This document shows, one piece after another, positions 26,023 to 34,869 of a DNA stretch of 64,000 bases. This DNA is from JBDKGH01 sp039798265 (lineage in GTDB: Bacteria > Bacteroidota > Bacteroidia > Flavobacteriales_D > Sanyastnellaceae): the NCBI GenBank assembly GCA_039798265.1, contig JBDKGH010000027.1, positions 1 to 64,000 on the forward strand. Direction: 5' to 3'. How positions within the stretch are numbered: the first letter of the stretch is position 1; every line of letters begins with the position of its first letter. The notes below the pieces were generated by a model, which had not been told where the DNA came from, did no database searches, and was given only the letters and a program-made list of their open reading frames with translations. The position numbers and the translations under genes were made by a program.

Positions 26023-26041
26023 ACCTTGCCTGTAGCAAGGT
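26023..26041. other. Short hairpin downstream of the DUF2795 gene
   Basis: Perfect 7-bp stem ACCTTGC / GCAAGGT with a 5-base loop, 14 bases after the stop codon. No U-run follows, so it is more likely an mRNA 3'-end stabiliser or part of a composite structure with the larger hairpin at 26056-26099. Confidence 0.6.
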
Positions 26042-26055
26042 AGTACGATGATCTA

Positions 26056-26099
26056 GAAACGAGAAACTAGTTGCAGTATTCTGCCTTGTTTCTCGTTTC
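26056..26099 (+). terminator. Long hairpin, probable terminator of the DUF2795 gene
   Basis: Perfect 12-bp stem GAAACGAGAAAC / GTTTCTCGTTTC around a 20-base loop that itself contains GCAG/CTGC, followed by GTTTT. The T-run is weak, so termination efficiency is uncertain. It ends 15 bases before the dCMP deaminase ATG. Confidence 0.7.
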
Positions 26100-26114
26100 G
26101 TTTTAACACTATCC

Positions 26115-26564
26115 ATGGAAGAAGGCCAAATCAGATACGAAAACAACGCAAAACAAGAGCGTTATGACCATGCCTACCTGCGCATGGCAAAAGAATGGGC
26201 AGCTCTTTCGCATTGCGTGCGAAAGCAAGTGGGCGCTATTTTAGTAAAAGACGGCATGATCATCTCCGATGGCTACAACGGAACACCCAGCGGATTCCCC
26301 AATACATGCGAAAATGATAATGGCGAAACACATTGGTATGTTTTGCATGCCGAAGCGAACGCCATCATGAAAGTGGCACGGTCAACCAATAATGCCAAAA
26401 ATTCTACGCTTTACATCACCCTCTCGCCGTGCAAAGAATGCTGCAAACTCATACTGCAAGCGGGCATCCGACGCATGGTGTACATCGATGAGTATAAGGA
26501 CAAAACGGGTATCGAATTTCTAAAAGAAGCAGGATTAGAGGTGGTGCAAATGACGATCGATTGA
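26115..26564 (+). CDS. Deoxycytidylate (dCMP) deaminase family protein
   Basis: 149 residues, family length. The zinc site is visible as HAEANAIMK (His ligand and catalytic Glu) and PCKECCK (two Cys ligands); the substrate loop NGTPSGFPNTCEND is typical of dCMP deaminases, which make dUMP for dTTP synthesis. It precedes the S41 protease gene by about 105 bases; the order dCMP deaminase, S41 protease, rnpA, S41 protease is one I recall as common in Bacteroidota. A ComE operon protein 2-type competence role is a less likely alternative. Confidence 0.92.
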   Translation: MEEGQIRYENNAKQERYDHAYLRMAKEWAALSHCVRKQVGAILVKDGMIISDGYNGTPSGFPNTCENDNGETHWYVLHAEANAIMKVARSTNNAKNSTLYITLSPCKECCKLILQAGIRRMVYIDEYKDKTGIEFLKEAGLEVVQMTID

Positions 26565-26669
26565 TCCTATTTTCTTTTGCCACCGCATTCGTTGATAATT
26601 TAAGCAAAAACTGTAAAAAGGAGCCCGCAGATTCTCATCTTTGCAAGAGACCTATCGGTACAATTAAGC

Positions 26670-28352
26670 ATGAATAACGAACATCTCGGTAAATATTACG
26701 AAACGCCCAAAAGCAACAAACCATCCTCGATGCAACCGCTCTATTACGCGGGCACTCTGATTGTGGGTTTGCTCATTGGCACTTTTCTCGCCGATCGTAA
26801 TCTTTTCCAAATAAAAACGGGAACCGAAGAGAACCCTAATAAACTCGTAAGCCTCATCGATTTTATTGAGGACAATTACGTGGACAGCGTTGACAAACGC
26901 AAGCTCATCGACGATGCCATTGGGTCTATTCTGAAAAACTTGGATCCTCATTCCTATTACCTCACTCCCGAAGAGTTAGCCAAAGCAACGGAAGAGTTAG
27001 ATGGCGGTTTCGAAGGAATTGGTGTAGAATTCATTATTCTGCGCGACTCGCTCATGGTGGTAAAAACGGTGGAGGGCGGTCCGTCTGAAAAGGCGGGCGT
27101 AATGGCCGGAGACCGCATTGTCAAAGTAGAGGGGGAGTCTATCAGCGGTGCAGATTTGGACGGCGATAAAGCGCAAAAATTGCTCAAAGGAAAACGGGGC
27201 TCGAAAGTAAACATCTCTGTTTTCCGCCCAGGAAATAAAGAAACAGTGGACTTAACCATCACCAGAGGAAACATCCCCCTCGAAAGTGTTCCAGCGGCCT
27301 TTATGGTAGATGATAGCACGGGTTATGTGAAAGTTGAACGTTTCGCACGCACTACTTACGAGGAGTTCATGAACGCCATGAATGAGCTCGACAAGCAAGG
27401 CTGCAAAAAGGTGATTCTCGATCTACGCGGAAACGGTGGTGGCTTAATGGATCAAGCAACGGGCATGGTGGAAGAGTTTTTAACTGAAGATAAACTCATC
27501 GTATACACCACAGGAGCGCACAGCGATAAAGAAGTCATTACTTCTTCGAAGCAAGGGGATTTTAAAGACAAAGAAATCATTGTGCTAATCGACCAAGGCT
27601 CGGCATCGGCAAGCGAAATTGTCGCTGGAGCGCTGCAAGATTGGGACAGGAGCATCACTGTTGGCCGACGTTCTTTTGGTAAGGGCCTCGTACAACGCGA
27701 AATTGAACTCGCTGATAACAGCGCACTTCGTCTTACGATTGCTCGTTATCATACACCCACTGGTCGCTGCATACAAAAGCCCTACGGTGATTCTATTGAC
27801 TATAGCGACGATTTTCATGAACGTATTGTGAGCGGTGAATTGCTCAGCGCAGATAGTGTTTCTTTCCCCGATTCGTTGAAGTACACTACTCCTGGAGGCC
27901 GCATCGTGTATGGCGGCGGAGGCATTATGCCCGACGTTTTTGTTCCTATAGACACCACTTATTTGTCTTCAGGACTGTTAGCCGACCTGGCTTATGCAGG
28001 CGTCATCCGCCAATTTACTTTCGACTACACCGATACACATCGCAGAGATCTGAAGAAGTATAAAGATGGTGATGCATTCGTAAAAGAGTTTATCGTTACG
28101 GACGCTATGATTTCGCAGCTTGTGAAAGTGGCGGAAAAACAAAAGATTGAAGTTAAACCGGCTGCTTTGAAGAAAATTAATGCGGAATTAAAAATGCGCA
28201 TCAAAGCTCAAATCGCACGCAGCATGTTTGATGATACAACCATGTACAAAGTGTTGCTCACCCGCGACAATGACTATAAGAAAGCACTCGAGGTAGCCGC
28301 TGGAGAGGATAAAAAAGTGGCCGAAACACCCAAGAAAGCCTCGAAGAAATAA
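26670..28352 (+). CDS. S41 family C-terminal processing peptidase (first copy)
   Basis: 560 residues. One N-terminal membrane segment (about 26-42) anchors it facing the periplasm. A PDZ domain spans about 95-190 (GGFEGIGVEF, GGPSEKAGVMAGDRIV), followed by the S41 domain with DLRGNGGG. The catalytic dyad is Ser313 in GSASASE and Lys338 in RRSFGKG, spaced 25 residues as in CtpA/D1P. The C-terminal tail is Lys-rich. Such proteases cleave C-termini of exported proteins. A CATCTTTG box at 26636-26643 is a possible -7 element. It is 5 bases upstream of rnpA and probably in one operon with it. Confidence 0.92.
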   Translation: MNNEHLGKYYETPKSNKPSSMQPLYYAGTLIVGLLIGTFLADRNLFQIKTGTEENPNKLVSLIDFIEDNYVDSVDKRKLIDDAIGSILKNLDPHSYYLTPEELAKATEELDGGFEGIGVEFIILRDSLMVVKTVEGGPSEKAGVMAGDRIVKVEGESISGADLDGDKAQKLLKGKRGSKVNISVFRPGNKETVDLTITRGNIPLESVPAAFMVDDSTGYVKVERFARTTYEEFMNAMNELDKQGCKKVILDLRGNGGGLMDQATGMVEEFLTEDKLIVYTTGAHSDKEVITSSKQGDFKDKEIIVLIDQGSASASEIVAGALQDWDRSITVGRRSFGKGLVQREIELADNSALRLTIARYHTPTGRCIQKPYGDSIDYSDDFHERIVSGELLSADSVSFPDSLKYTTPGGRIVYGGGGIMPDVFVPIDTTYLSSGLLADLAYAGVIRQFTFDYTDTHRRDLKKYKDGDAFVKEFIVTDAMISQLVKVAEKQKIEVKPAALKKINAELKMRIKAQIARSMFDDTTMYKVLLTRDNDYKKALEVAAGEDKKVAETPKKASKK

Positions 28353-28357
28353 GGAGA

Positions 28358-28777
28358 ATGTCTATCGAAACGAAGTACCGCAATAAACTCACAAAGGAGG
28401 AACGTCTATCCAAAAAGCAATGGATAGAGGCTCTTTATGAGAGTGGCACCAGTATTAAATCGCCCGCTATTGTTTTAGTAAAACACGAGGTGAACGTCGA
28501 TATTCCTTTTCCTGCGCAGGCCATGTTTACGGTGAGTAAACGAAATTTCAAGCGGGCTCATGATCGAAATCGAGTGAAACGCTTGATGAAAGAAGCATAC
28601 CGCAAACAAAAACACCTATTGTACGCAACATTAGATAGCCAACAAAAGAAGTCAACGCTGATGTTCATTTTTACTGGAAAAGGCATTCCCAATTATCCGT
28701 ACGTACACGGTAAAATTTCTGACCTACTTTCCCGTTATGTGCACCAGCTGTCAAATACTGAATCGCTCCCTTCATGA
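28358..28777 (+). CDS. rnpA: Ribonuclease P protein component
   Basis: 139 residues. The signature RNRVKRLMKEAYR is the RnpA RNA-binding motif, and FTVSKRNFKRAHD just before it is the usual central strand and loop. It is the protein cofactor of RNase P, which trims tRNA 5' ends. The usual bacterial neighbour rpmH (L34) is absent; instead the gene sits between two S41 protease genes, 5 bases after the first and overlapping the second by 4 (ATGA). This suggests translational coupling in a phylum-specific operon. Confidence 0.93.
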   Translation: MSIETKYRNKLTKEERLSKKQWIEALYESGTSIKSPAIVLVKHEVNVDIPFPAQAMFTVSKRNFKRAHDRNRVKRLMKEAYRKQKHLLYATLDSQQKKSTLMFIFTGKGIPNYPYVHGKISDLLSRYVHQLSNTESLPS

Positions 28778-30450
28778 TGAAAAAGTCTATGCAAAGCCTG
28801 CGTAAAATGAGCGCCTGGATAATCGGCGCCGCTTTATCCATCACCATACTCGCCTCTGCTACGGTAGCCGATGAGTTTTTCGAAATTTCGAAAAACATCG
28901 AGATTTTCACCTCCGTTTACAAAGAACTGAATATGTATTATGTAGATGATACAAAGCCAGGTTCCTTGATGAAAACGGGTATCGATGCTATGTTAAAGTC
29001 GCTCGACCCCTATACGGTCTATTACCCAGAGTCCAAAATAGAAGACGCCATGTTCATGCAAACAGGCCAGTATGGTGGCATAGGAACATTGGTAAATACC
29101 ATCAAAGGAAAGATTACGATTACGGAGCCTTACCAAGGTTTTGCTGCCGCGAAAGCTGGTTTAAAAGCGGGTGATGTGGTATTGACCGTTAACGGCAAAT
29201 CCGTTGAAGGCAAAACGCATGACGAAATCACCGATATGCTCACCGGCCAACCGGGCACAGATGTGGAACTCACCGTGCAACGTTTCGGTAATGAAAGCCC
29301 AGTTACCATTCGCATAAAACGAGAAGAAATCAAAATACCAGATGTGCCTTATTATGCCATGGTAGATGATCAAACGGGATACATCAAATTGACTGGATTT
29401 ACTCAAACGGCAAGCAACGATGTGAAAAATGCCTTCATGGATCTGAAAGGAAAAAACATGAAGCGCTGCGTGCTCGATCTCCGCGGTAATGGTGGTGGCC
29501 TTCTTCGCGAAGCCATCAACATCGTAAACTTTTTTGTTCCCAAAGGAACAGAGATCGTTTCTACTAAAGGAAAAATTGAGGAGTGGAATAAAACCTACAC
29601 GGGTCTCAATGAACCGCTAGATACCCAAATGCCCCTCATTGTTTTGGTGGATGGAATGTCGGCATCAGCATCTGAAATTGTGAGCGGAAGTTTGCAAGAT
29701 CTTGATCGTGCTGTAGTAGTAGGAGAGGAATCTTACGGCAAAGGATTGGTGCAACAAACGAAAGATCTCATCTATAACACCAAAATGAAATTGACCGTAG
29801 CAAAGTATTACACTCCCAGCGGTCGATGCATTCAACGGTTAGACTATTCGCACCGCGACGAACAATCTGGTGAAGTAAAAACAACCGCGGATTCCCTAAT
29901 CAAACCGTTCAATACCCGCAACGGAAGAGTTGTTTACGATGGTCGCGGTATTCGTCCGGATGTGGAAATAAACCCCGGCGAAGCCAGCAACATTCTCGTT
30001 GGATTGGTGACCAATTGGATCACCTTCGACTATGCCACGAAGTACTATTATTCACACACTAGTATCGACTCGGCTGATCGTTTTCACCTCAGTGACGCAG
30101 AGTATCTTGATTTTGTGAATTATGCCAAAAACAAAGAGTTTACCTACAACACGCGCACGGAAGAGTTATACAAAGAATTGAGAAAAGTAGCGGAAGAAGA
30201 AAAGTACTTCAGTGACGCAAAGACAGAGTTTGAGAGTCTTTATGCACGCATTGAACCACACAAAGAACAGGATCTCATCAAGTTCAAGGATCAAATAAAA
30301 GAAGAACTCGAAAACGAAATCGTATCGCGTTATTATTACCAAGATGGCCGAGTAAAGTGTGGTTTAAAATATGACCCGTGCTTGGCTCAGGTAAGCGAAA
30401 TCTTCAATACGCGTTATGCCGCTTTATTGGCGGCTCCCGGACGCAAATAA
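28774..30450 (+). CDS. S41 family C-terminal processing peptidase (second copy)
   Basis: 558 residues. The N-terminal hydrophobic segment (about 13-32) is a signal peptide or anchor. PDZ about 95-185 (GQYGGIGTLVN, AAKAGLKAGDVVLTVNGKSV), then the S41 domain with DLRGNGGGLL. The dyad is Ser298 in MSASASE and Lys323 in ESYGKG. The C-terminal ~130 residues are helical and charged, ending RYAALLAAPGRK. It has the same layout as the upstream protease but is clearly diverged, an old paralogue. A second Met directly follows the first; the first gives the ATGA overlap with rnpA. Confidence 0.92.
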   Translation: MMKKSMQSLRKMSAWIIGAALSITILASATVADEFFEISKNIEIFTSVYKELNMYYVDDTKPGSLMKTGIDAMLKSLDPYTVYYPESKIEDAMFMQTGQYGGIGTLVNTIKGKITITEPYQGFAAAKAGLKAGDVVLTVNGKSVEGKTHDEITDMLTGQPGTDVELTVQRFGNESPVTIRIKREEIKIPDVPYYAMVDDQTGYIKLTGFTQTASNDVKNAFMDLKGKNMKRCVLDLRGNGGGLLREAINIVNFFVPKGTEIVSTKGKIEEWNKTYTGLNEPLDTQMPLIVLVDGMSASASEIVSGSLQDLDRAVVVGEESYGKGLVQQTKDLIYNTKMKLTVAKYYTPSGRCIQRLDYSHRDEQSGEVKTTADSLIKPFNTRNGRVVYDGRGIRPDVEINPGEASNILVGLVTNWITFDYATKYYYSHTSIDSADRFHLSDAEYLDFVNYAKNKEFTYNTRTEELYKELRKVAEEEKYFSDAKTEFESLYARIEPHKEQDLIKFKDQIKEELENEIVSRYYYQDGRVKCGLKYDPCLAQVSEIFNTRYAALLAAPGRK

Positions 30451-30467
30451 GCGAAGGGTGTGCGTGC

Positions 30468-32084
30468 ATGAATAGAGAAAACATCAAAAAAAGTGTGCTG
30501 ATTTTGCAGGAAACGGGCTTGATTTTATTAGCCCTCTCCCTGCCTTTGGCTAATCTTTTTATGTCCATCTCTACCTTTTGGCTCATCGGTGTTTGGATGC
30601 TGTGGATGGCCTTCGACGGAAGTATAAAAAAAAGGTTGACCGCTTTTTTACATCAGCCCGCGGCGTGGTCAATGATGGGCATCTTTTTTCTCTTTGCCTT
30701 TAGCCTGCTTTGGACAGCCAATCAAAAGGAGGGAATTAAAGAGGTGTTATTGAAATTACCACTTCTGGTAATCCCGCTAGCCATCAGCGGTTTTGAAGCT
30801 ATTTCAAAAAAACAGTTGTATCGCATTCTCCGTTTTTATCTTGTCGGTTTATTGATCGCTTCGGGCATTTGTTTATCCGTTTACTTTGGGTGGTACAACA
30901 GTTTCGCCACTCCACTGGGTTTCAAAGCACGAAACCCCATTGATGTGAGAGAAATTTCCATCCTGATTTCGCACATTCGCTTTAGCCTCATGTTGGTTTT
31001 TGGTATCGGTGTAGTGTGGTACCTCATTGCAAAAAAGGAGCTGCACTTATTGGTGGGTACATTGATGGTAGCGGTATTTCTTTACTTCATGTGGGTAGTA
31101 GAATCCATGACGGGCTTTGCACTGATTTTTTTCTTGGTTCTGTTTTTCCTTCTGCGCCGGGCCTTGTCTACTCGCCGTAAATGGCTGAAGTGGACCACCG
31201 CCATCGCTCTGATCATCGTTCCAATGGTTTGTTTTATGACCGTTCGCAGATGGTATTCAGAGTATTTTACGGTAGAAAATGTGGACTTCAATCAGCTAGA
31301 TGCGGTGAGCCCTAGTGGAAATATTTATTATCACATCCGCGAAAACAGAGAAATTGAAAACGGCCATTACACTTGGATCTACATCGTAGATAGTGAGTTA
31401 AAAGAGGAGTGGGAAAAACGAAGCCACCTGCCTTTCGACTCGAGTGAAAAGGCTGTACGCCCTGTGCTTATCCGTTATTTGACTTCGAAAGGTTTGCGAA
31501 AAGATGCGGAAGGAGTCAAAAGTTTGTCAGCTCAAGACATACAAAATATTGAAAAGGGAATTCCCAACATCACATGGACTACCCGATCTGGACTGCGCTT
31601 GCGAATGGACCGAATTTTCTATGAATGGAATACCTATAGGCAAGGCGGCAACCCGAATGGTCATTCGGTAAGGCAGCGAATGCTGTTTTGGGAAGTAGCC
31701 TTTCGAATCACGGAACGCAGACTGTGGACGGGTGTGGGTATTGGCGATGTGCGCGATGCTTTTGCTTGTATGTATGACGAAATGAAAAGCCCATTGGATC
31801 AGAAGCACCGGCTAGGGGCGCATAACCAGTATTTAACGGCTTGTATCACTTTTGGAGTGGGGGGACTAATGGTGTTTTTAGTCTTGTTATACATGCCCTT
31901 CTTTCAGGCGGCTAATAGAAAAAATTGGTTACTCACCTGCGCGTGGTTAATCGTCATGATCTCGTTTATTACAGAAGATACGTTAGAATCCCAGTCAGGC
32001 GTTACCTTCTACGCCTATACTATTTCGCTGTTAGCCGTGCTGCGCTTAAATTCTTCAGATACTGCGCGATCGATTCGGGACTGA
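30468..32084 (+). CDS. O-antigen ligase/polymerase (Wzy/WaaL-like) membrane protein
   Basis: 538 residues from the ATG at 30468, 17 bases after the S41 stop; the frame is open 30 codons further but that part overlaps the protease. There are about 10 hydrophobic segments, with a large periplasmic loop (about 265-420) before the conserved end WTGVGIGDVRDAF and GAHNQYLTACITFGVGG. The His-Asn pair in AHNQYL is the hallmark of the O-antigen ligase family (PF04932). These enzymes join or polymerise glycan chains on undecaprenyl carriers or lipid A core. Its 3' end overlaps the converging GT9 gene by 65 bases. Confidence 0.85.
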   Translation: MNRENIKKSVLILQETGLILLALSLPLANLFMSISTFWLIGVWMLWMAFDGSIKKRLTAFLHQPAAWSMMGIFFLFAFSLLWTANQKEGIKEVLLKLPLLVIPLAISGFEAISKKQLYRILRFYLVGLLIASGICLSVYFGWYNSFATPLGFKARNPIDVREISILISHIRFSLMLVFGIGVVWYLIAKKELHLLVGTLMVAVFLYFMWVVESMTGFALIFFLVLFFLLRRALSTRRKWLKWTTAIALIIVPMVCFMTVRRWYSEYFTVENVDFNQLDAVSPSGNIYYHIRENREIENGHYTWIYIVDSELKEEWEKRSHLPFDSSEKAVRPVLIRYLTSKGLRKDAEGVKSLSAQDIQNIEKGIPNITWTTRSGLRLRMDRIFYEWNTYRQGGNPNGHSVRQRMLFWEVAFRITERRLWTGVGIGDVRDAFACMYDEMKSPLDQKHRLGAHNQYLTACITFGVGGLMVFLVLLYMPFFQAANRKNWLLTCAWLIVMISFITEDTLESQSGVTFYAYTISLLAVLRLNSSDTARSIRD

Positions 32085-33033
32085 TAAGTAGTTCTTCTCC
32101 TGGTTGGGGCTCATTGGTAGCCGTAACAACAGTTGCGTTTTTTCCCAAAGGTCTCCATCGCCCGGGATGTATGGGTCTGCGATTGCTGTAAAGCCCGATG
32201 GCATTTATACCCGTGGCGGCAGCTATGTGCAGAGGCCCTGTACTGGCCGCTATTAGCGCATCTCCGCAGCTAATGAAAGCAATCAATTCTTTAAGCGAGT
32301 ATTTGCCAGTAGCGTCTATAACTCCAGCGGGCATAGCTCCCCAATTTTTTTTAATCGCATCACCTTCTGCGCTTGTTCCGGTGACTACCATTTCAAATTC
32401 ATCAGGTGGTAAAAGGTCAATCAGCTTTCTAAAATTTGCCAACGACCAGTTGATCGCACTTCCTTTTGAAAGGGGGTGAAGCAACACTCTGAATTTACCG
32501 AACGATCGTTCGGATTGGTATTTTTCTATCAACCCCATATCGCCCGAAAAACCATAGTAATCGGACATTTCAGCGAGAGTAGGAATAAAATCAAGACCCA
32601 GCCCACGAAGTAGTTTCATATTCAACTGCGATTCGTGGAGGTCGCTTTTTTTACGAGAAAAATGTATTTTTTTATTACAAGTAAACCAAGTAAAGAGTCG
32701 ATTGGTAGTGGCTATGCGTAAAGGAATGTTCGCTTTTTTACAAATAGCCGTTACTTCTTTAGTAGGAAAAACGTGCACTACTGCGTCGTATTTTCCTTGT
32801 TGAATCAATGCGACCTGTGCTTTTTCATCCATCGCGAAAAGCTCGTCAGCATTGAGAAAATGATCTACATGACTGCACGCACCGATGATGTCTTTCGTGT
32901 AATTTTTTCCTAAAAAAGTAATACGACAATCGGGAAAATATTTTTTGATCACTCCGCATGTTGGCAAAGTGAGCATCACATCGCCAATGCTGTCGGTGCG
33001 GGCGATGAGGATATGGTTAAATGCTTTTTCCAC
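32020..33033 (-). CDS. GT9 family (heptosyltransferase-like) glycosyltransferase
   Basis: About 337 residues if it starts at the GTG at 33033, which gives MEKAFNHILIARTDSIGDVMLTLP, the classical GT9 opening; an upstream TTG/ATG-type start at 33075 would add 14 atypical residues and a 59-base overlap. The DSIGDVMLTLP motif and the C-terminal nucleotide-sugar site (ALIAASTGPLHIAAATGINAIGLYS) match heptosyltransferases of LPS inner-core synthesis. It follows the GT2 gene with a short overlap, forming an LPS-core pair. Its C-terminal 65 bases overlap the O-antigen ligase gene tail to tail. Confidence 0.87.
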   Translation of the reverse strand: MEKAFNHILIARTDSIGDVMLTLPTCGVIKKYFPDCRITFLGKNYTKDIIGACSHVDHFLNADELFAMDEKAQVALIQQGKYDAVVHVFPTKEVTAICKKANIPLRIATTNRLFTWFTCNKKIHFSRKKSDLHESQLNMKLLRGLGLDFIPTLAEMSDYYGFSGDMGLIEKYQSERSFGKFRVLLHPLSKGSAINWSLANFRKLIDLLPPDEFEMVVTGTSAEGDAIKKNWGAMPAGVIDATGKYSLKELIAFISCGDALIAASTGPLHIAAATGINAIGLYSNRRPIHPGRWRPLGKNATVVTATNEPQPGEELLISPESIAQYLKNLSAARLTAK

Positions 33034-33778
33034 GTTGCAACAAAAGGAGATTGTGATACTTTTTATAAGTCGCAAAGGCGCTTAAGCGCGAAATGGTGAA
33101 GCCGGTAGCGCCATCCAAAAATCCAGTTTTAAGAATGAAGCTTTTCACAAACTGCGCAATTACTTTTATAATGATCAATGGCCACGACGATTTTTTTCCT
33201 TGCTGATGTAACTCCTTAGAAGCAATAGCCGAAAAATAATCGATCTGTTTTAAGTGATCTTGACGTGTGTAATAGGAATAGTGCAACAAGTCGCCAGTGA
33301 GATGTCCCGTTTCACTTCCATCGGTCATATCGAGCCTGTCATGCGGGTTTACGCCGGTCCAGCGCGCATGAGATTTGTGAACAAGACGCACTTTGGTATC
33401 CGGATACCAACCGCAGTATTTTACCCAATGGCCGCAGTAATAGGTCAAGCGGTTAAAGCGATATCCTTTTTGTTGTGGATCTTTTTTTACCTGAAGAATA
33501 GAAGCTTTCAGTTCATCAGTAAGCGCTTCGTCGGCATCGAGGGAAAGTATCCATTCGTGTGAAGCTTGATCAATAGCGTAATTTTTTTGCTGAATATGAC
33601 CTTCAAAAGCATGAGGAATAAAACGCACACCATACTTCTTGCAAATGGCTTCTGTAGCGTCTTTGGAAAAAGAATCGACTACCACTATCTCGTCCGCAAC
33701 ACCCACTAAAGATTGAAGGCAACGCTCAATGTTGCGTTCTTCATTGTAAGTGATTATGACGGCCGATAGTGCAATCAA
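33017..33778 (-). CDS. GT2 family glycosyltransferase, WaaE/KdtX-like
   Basis: 253 residues. GT-A fold: SAVIITYNEERNIERCL at the N-terminus, VVVDSFSKDATEAIC, and the DxD-like SLDADEALTDEL metal site. RLTYYCGHWVKYCGWYPDTKVRL and the HDRL segment are typical of the LPS core beta-1,4-glucosyltransferase (WaaE/LgtF) branch. It probably adds a sugar to the LPS core together with the GT9 enzyme immediately downstream. It is 9 bases downstream of uppP on the same strand, so the block uppP, GT2, GT9 is likely one transcript. The exact sugar is not known. Confidence 0.88.
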   Translation of the reverse strand: MIALSAVIITYNEERNIERCLQSLVGVADEIVVVDSFSKDATEAICKKYGVRFIPHAFEGHIQQKNYAIDQASHEWILSLDADEALTDELKASILQVKKDPQQKGYRFNRLTYYCGHWVKYCGWYPDTKVRLVHKSHARWTGVNPHDRLDMTDGSETGHLTGDLLHYSYYTRQDHLKQIDYFSAIASKELHQQGKKSSWPLIIIKVIAQFVKSFILKTGFLDGATGFTISRLSAFATYKKYHNLLLLQRGKSI

Positions 33779-33787
33779 GGTGGTGAA

Positions 33788-34579
33788 TTAATCTACTATT
33801 TCGAGTGGAACATTCATAGCGAGGAGAATGAGTAAAATGGCTCCTACGATTATGCGATACCATCCAAAGGCTTTGAAGCCATGTTTGGTAAGAAATCCAA
33901 TAAAAAAGCGAATGGCCAACAAAGCAACCACAAAGGCCACAGCATTACCAATGGCAAGCGTGGTAAGGTTTTCTGTGGTAAAAAGTTCGGGTACTTCATC
34001 CCAAGCTTGGTAAAGCTCTAAGGCCGATGCGCCAAACATGGTAGGCACAGCAAGGAAAAAGGAAAACTCGGCGGCTTGTTTGCGTGTTAGCCCTTGTATC
34101 ATACCACCAATGATGGTAGAAGCACTGCGCGAAACGCCTGGTATCATGGCCAAACATTGGAACAAACCGATGGAAAAGGCACTTTTATAGCTCACTGGTT
34201 TGTCGTTTTTCGGATTGAGCCATTGATCAATAAAGAGAAAAACAATACCTCCTACGAGCAACGAAACCGCCACAGTAGTAACACTCTCGAGCAGAGAGTC
34301 GATATGCGATTTGAGCACTACACCCAGCACTGCTGCAGGAATGAAGGCCACGAAAAGACGAAAATAAAAATCAAGGCTTTGGAAAAAACGTTTCCAGTAC
34401 AGCAGCACCACGCTCAGTATAGCTCCAAATTGGATGTTGACGATAAACGCTTTGGTAAACGCGGAAGGTTCAATACCCAAGAGCTTTTGAGCAATGATCA
34501 TGTGGCCGGTAGAAGAGATGGGCAAAAACTCCGTAAGACCTTCTACAATGGCGATGATAATGGTTTGAAGAATGCTCAC
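33788..34579 (-). CDS. uppP: Undecaprenyl-diphosphatase
   Basis: 263 residues, about eight membrane helices. The two active-site boxes are present: EGLTEFLPISSTGH (13-26) and PGVSRSASTIIGGM, with the conserved Glu, His and Arg residues. It removes a phosphate from undecaprenyl diphosphate so that the lipid carrier can be reused for peptidoglycan and O-antigen synthesis; it also gives bacitracin resistance, hence the older name bacA. It overlaps the DUF3098 gene by 4 bases; DUF3098 followed by uppP is a conserved pair in this phylum. Confidence 0.95.
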   Translation of the reverse strand: MSILQTIIIAIVEGLTEFLPISSTGHMIIAQKLLGIEPSAFTKAFIVNIQFGAILSVVLLYWKRFFQSLDFYFRLFVAFIPAAVLGVVLKSHIDSLLESVTTVAVSLLVGGIVFLFIDQWLNPKNDKPVSYKSAFSIGLFQCLAMIPGVSRSASTIIGGMIQGLTRKQAAEFSFFLAVPTMFGASALELYQAWDEVPELFTTENLTTLAIGNAVAFVVALLAIRFFIGFLTKHGFKAFGWYRIIVGAILLILLAMNVPLEIVD

Positions 34580-34812
34580 TTCTCTGCCTTCGGTTTGTAC
34601 ATGATAGCGAATCCGATGAAGATATAGCCAGCCAATACGACCATAGGAGCAAGAGTAATACGACGGAAGCTAAACAATTCATCTCCATTGAAAACGTTAG
34701 GGTCTGGAGATCCGCCACCGCTCATCATAAGGTAACCAACGAGAAGAATAACGAGGCCAATACCCAAGAGGATATAGTTTTTGCGGCCCATTGCAAAAGA
34801 TAGTTTGCTCAT
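34576..34812 (-). CDS. DUF3098 membrane protein
   Basis: 78 residues with two membrane helices (about 14-32 and 52-70) and a conserved loop DPNVFNGDELFSFRRITLAP typical of DUF3098. Function is unknown. In many Bacteroidota it sits between ftsX and uppP; here uppP follows with a 4-base overlap but no ftsX is upstream, where a DinB-like gene is found instead. A role in envelope or division assembly is only suggested by that context. Confidence 0.9.
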   Translation of the reverse strand: MSKLSFAMGRKNYILLGIGLVILLVGYLMMSGGGSPDPNVFNGDELFSFRRITLAPMVVLAGYIFIGFAIMYKPKAEK

Positions 34813-34869
34813 TGTCTTTCAAAAAAATAGATGGCACGAAGTTAACGAAAATCCGTGGTCGGGCGACCT

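Noticed and set aside
30378..30467. Longer N-terminus of the O-antigen ligase-like protein
   Set aside because: The 30 extra codons overlap the end of the S41 protease and are not hydrophobic; the ATG at 30468 gives a normal start.
34094..34627. 177-codon plus-strand open frame opposite uppP
   Set aside because: It is the reverse shadow of uppP, which has both active-site motifs; no domain is visible on the plus strand.
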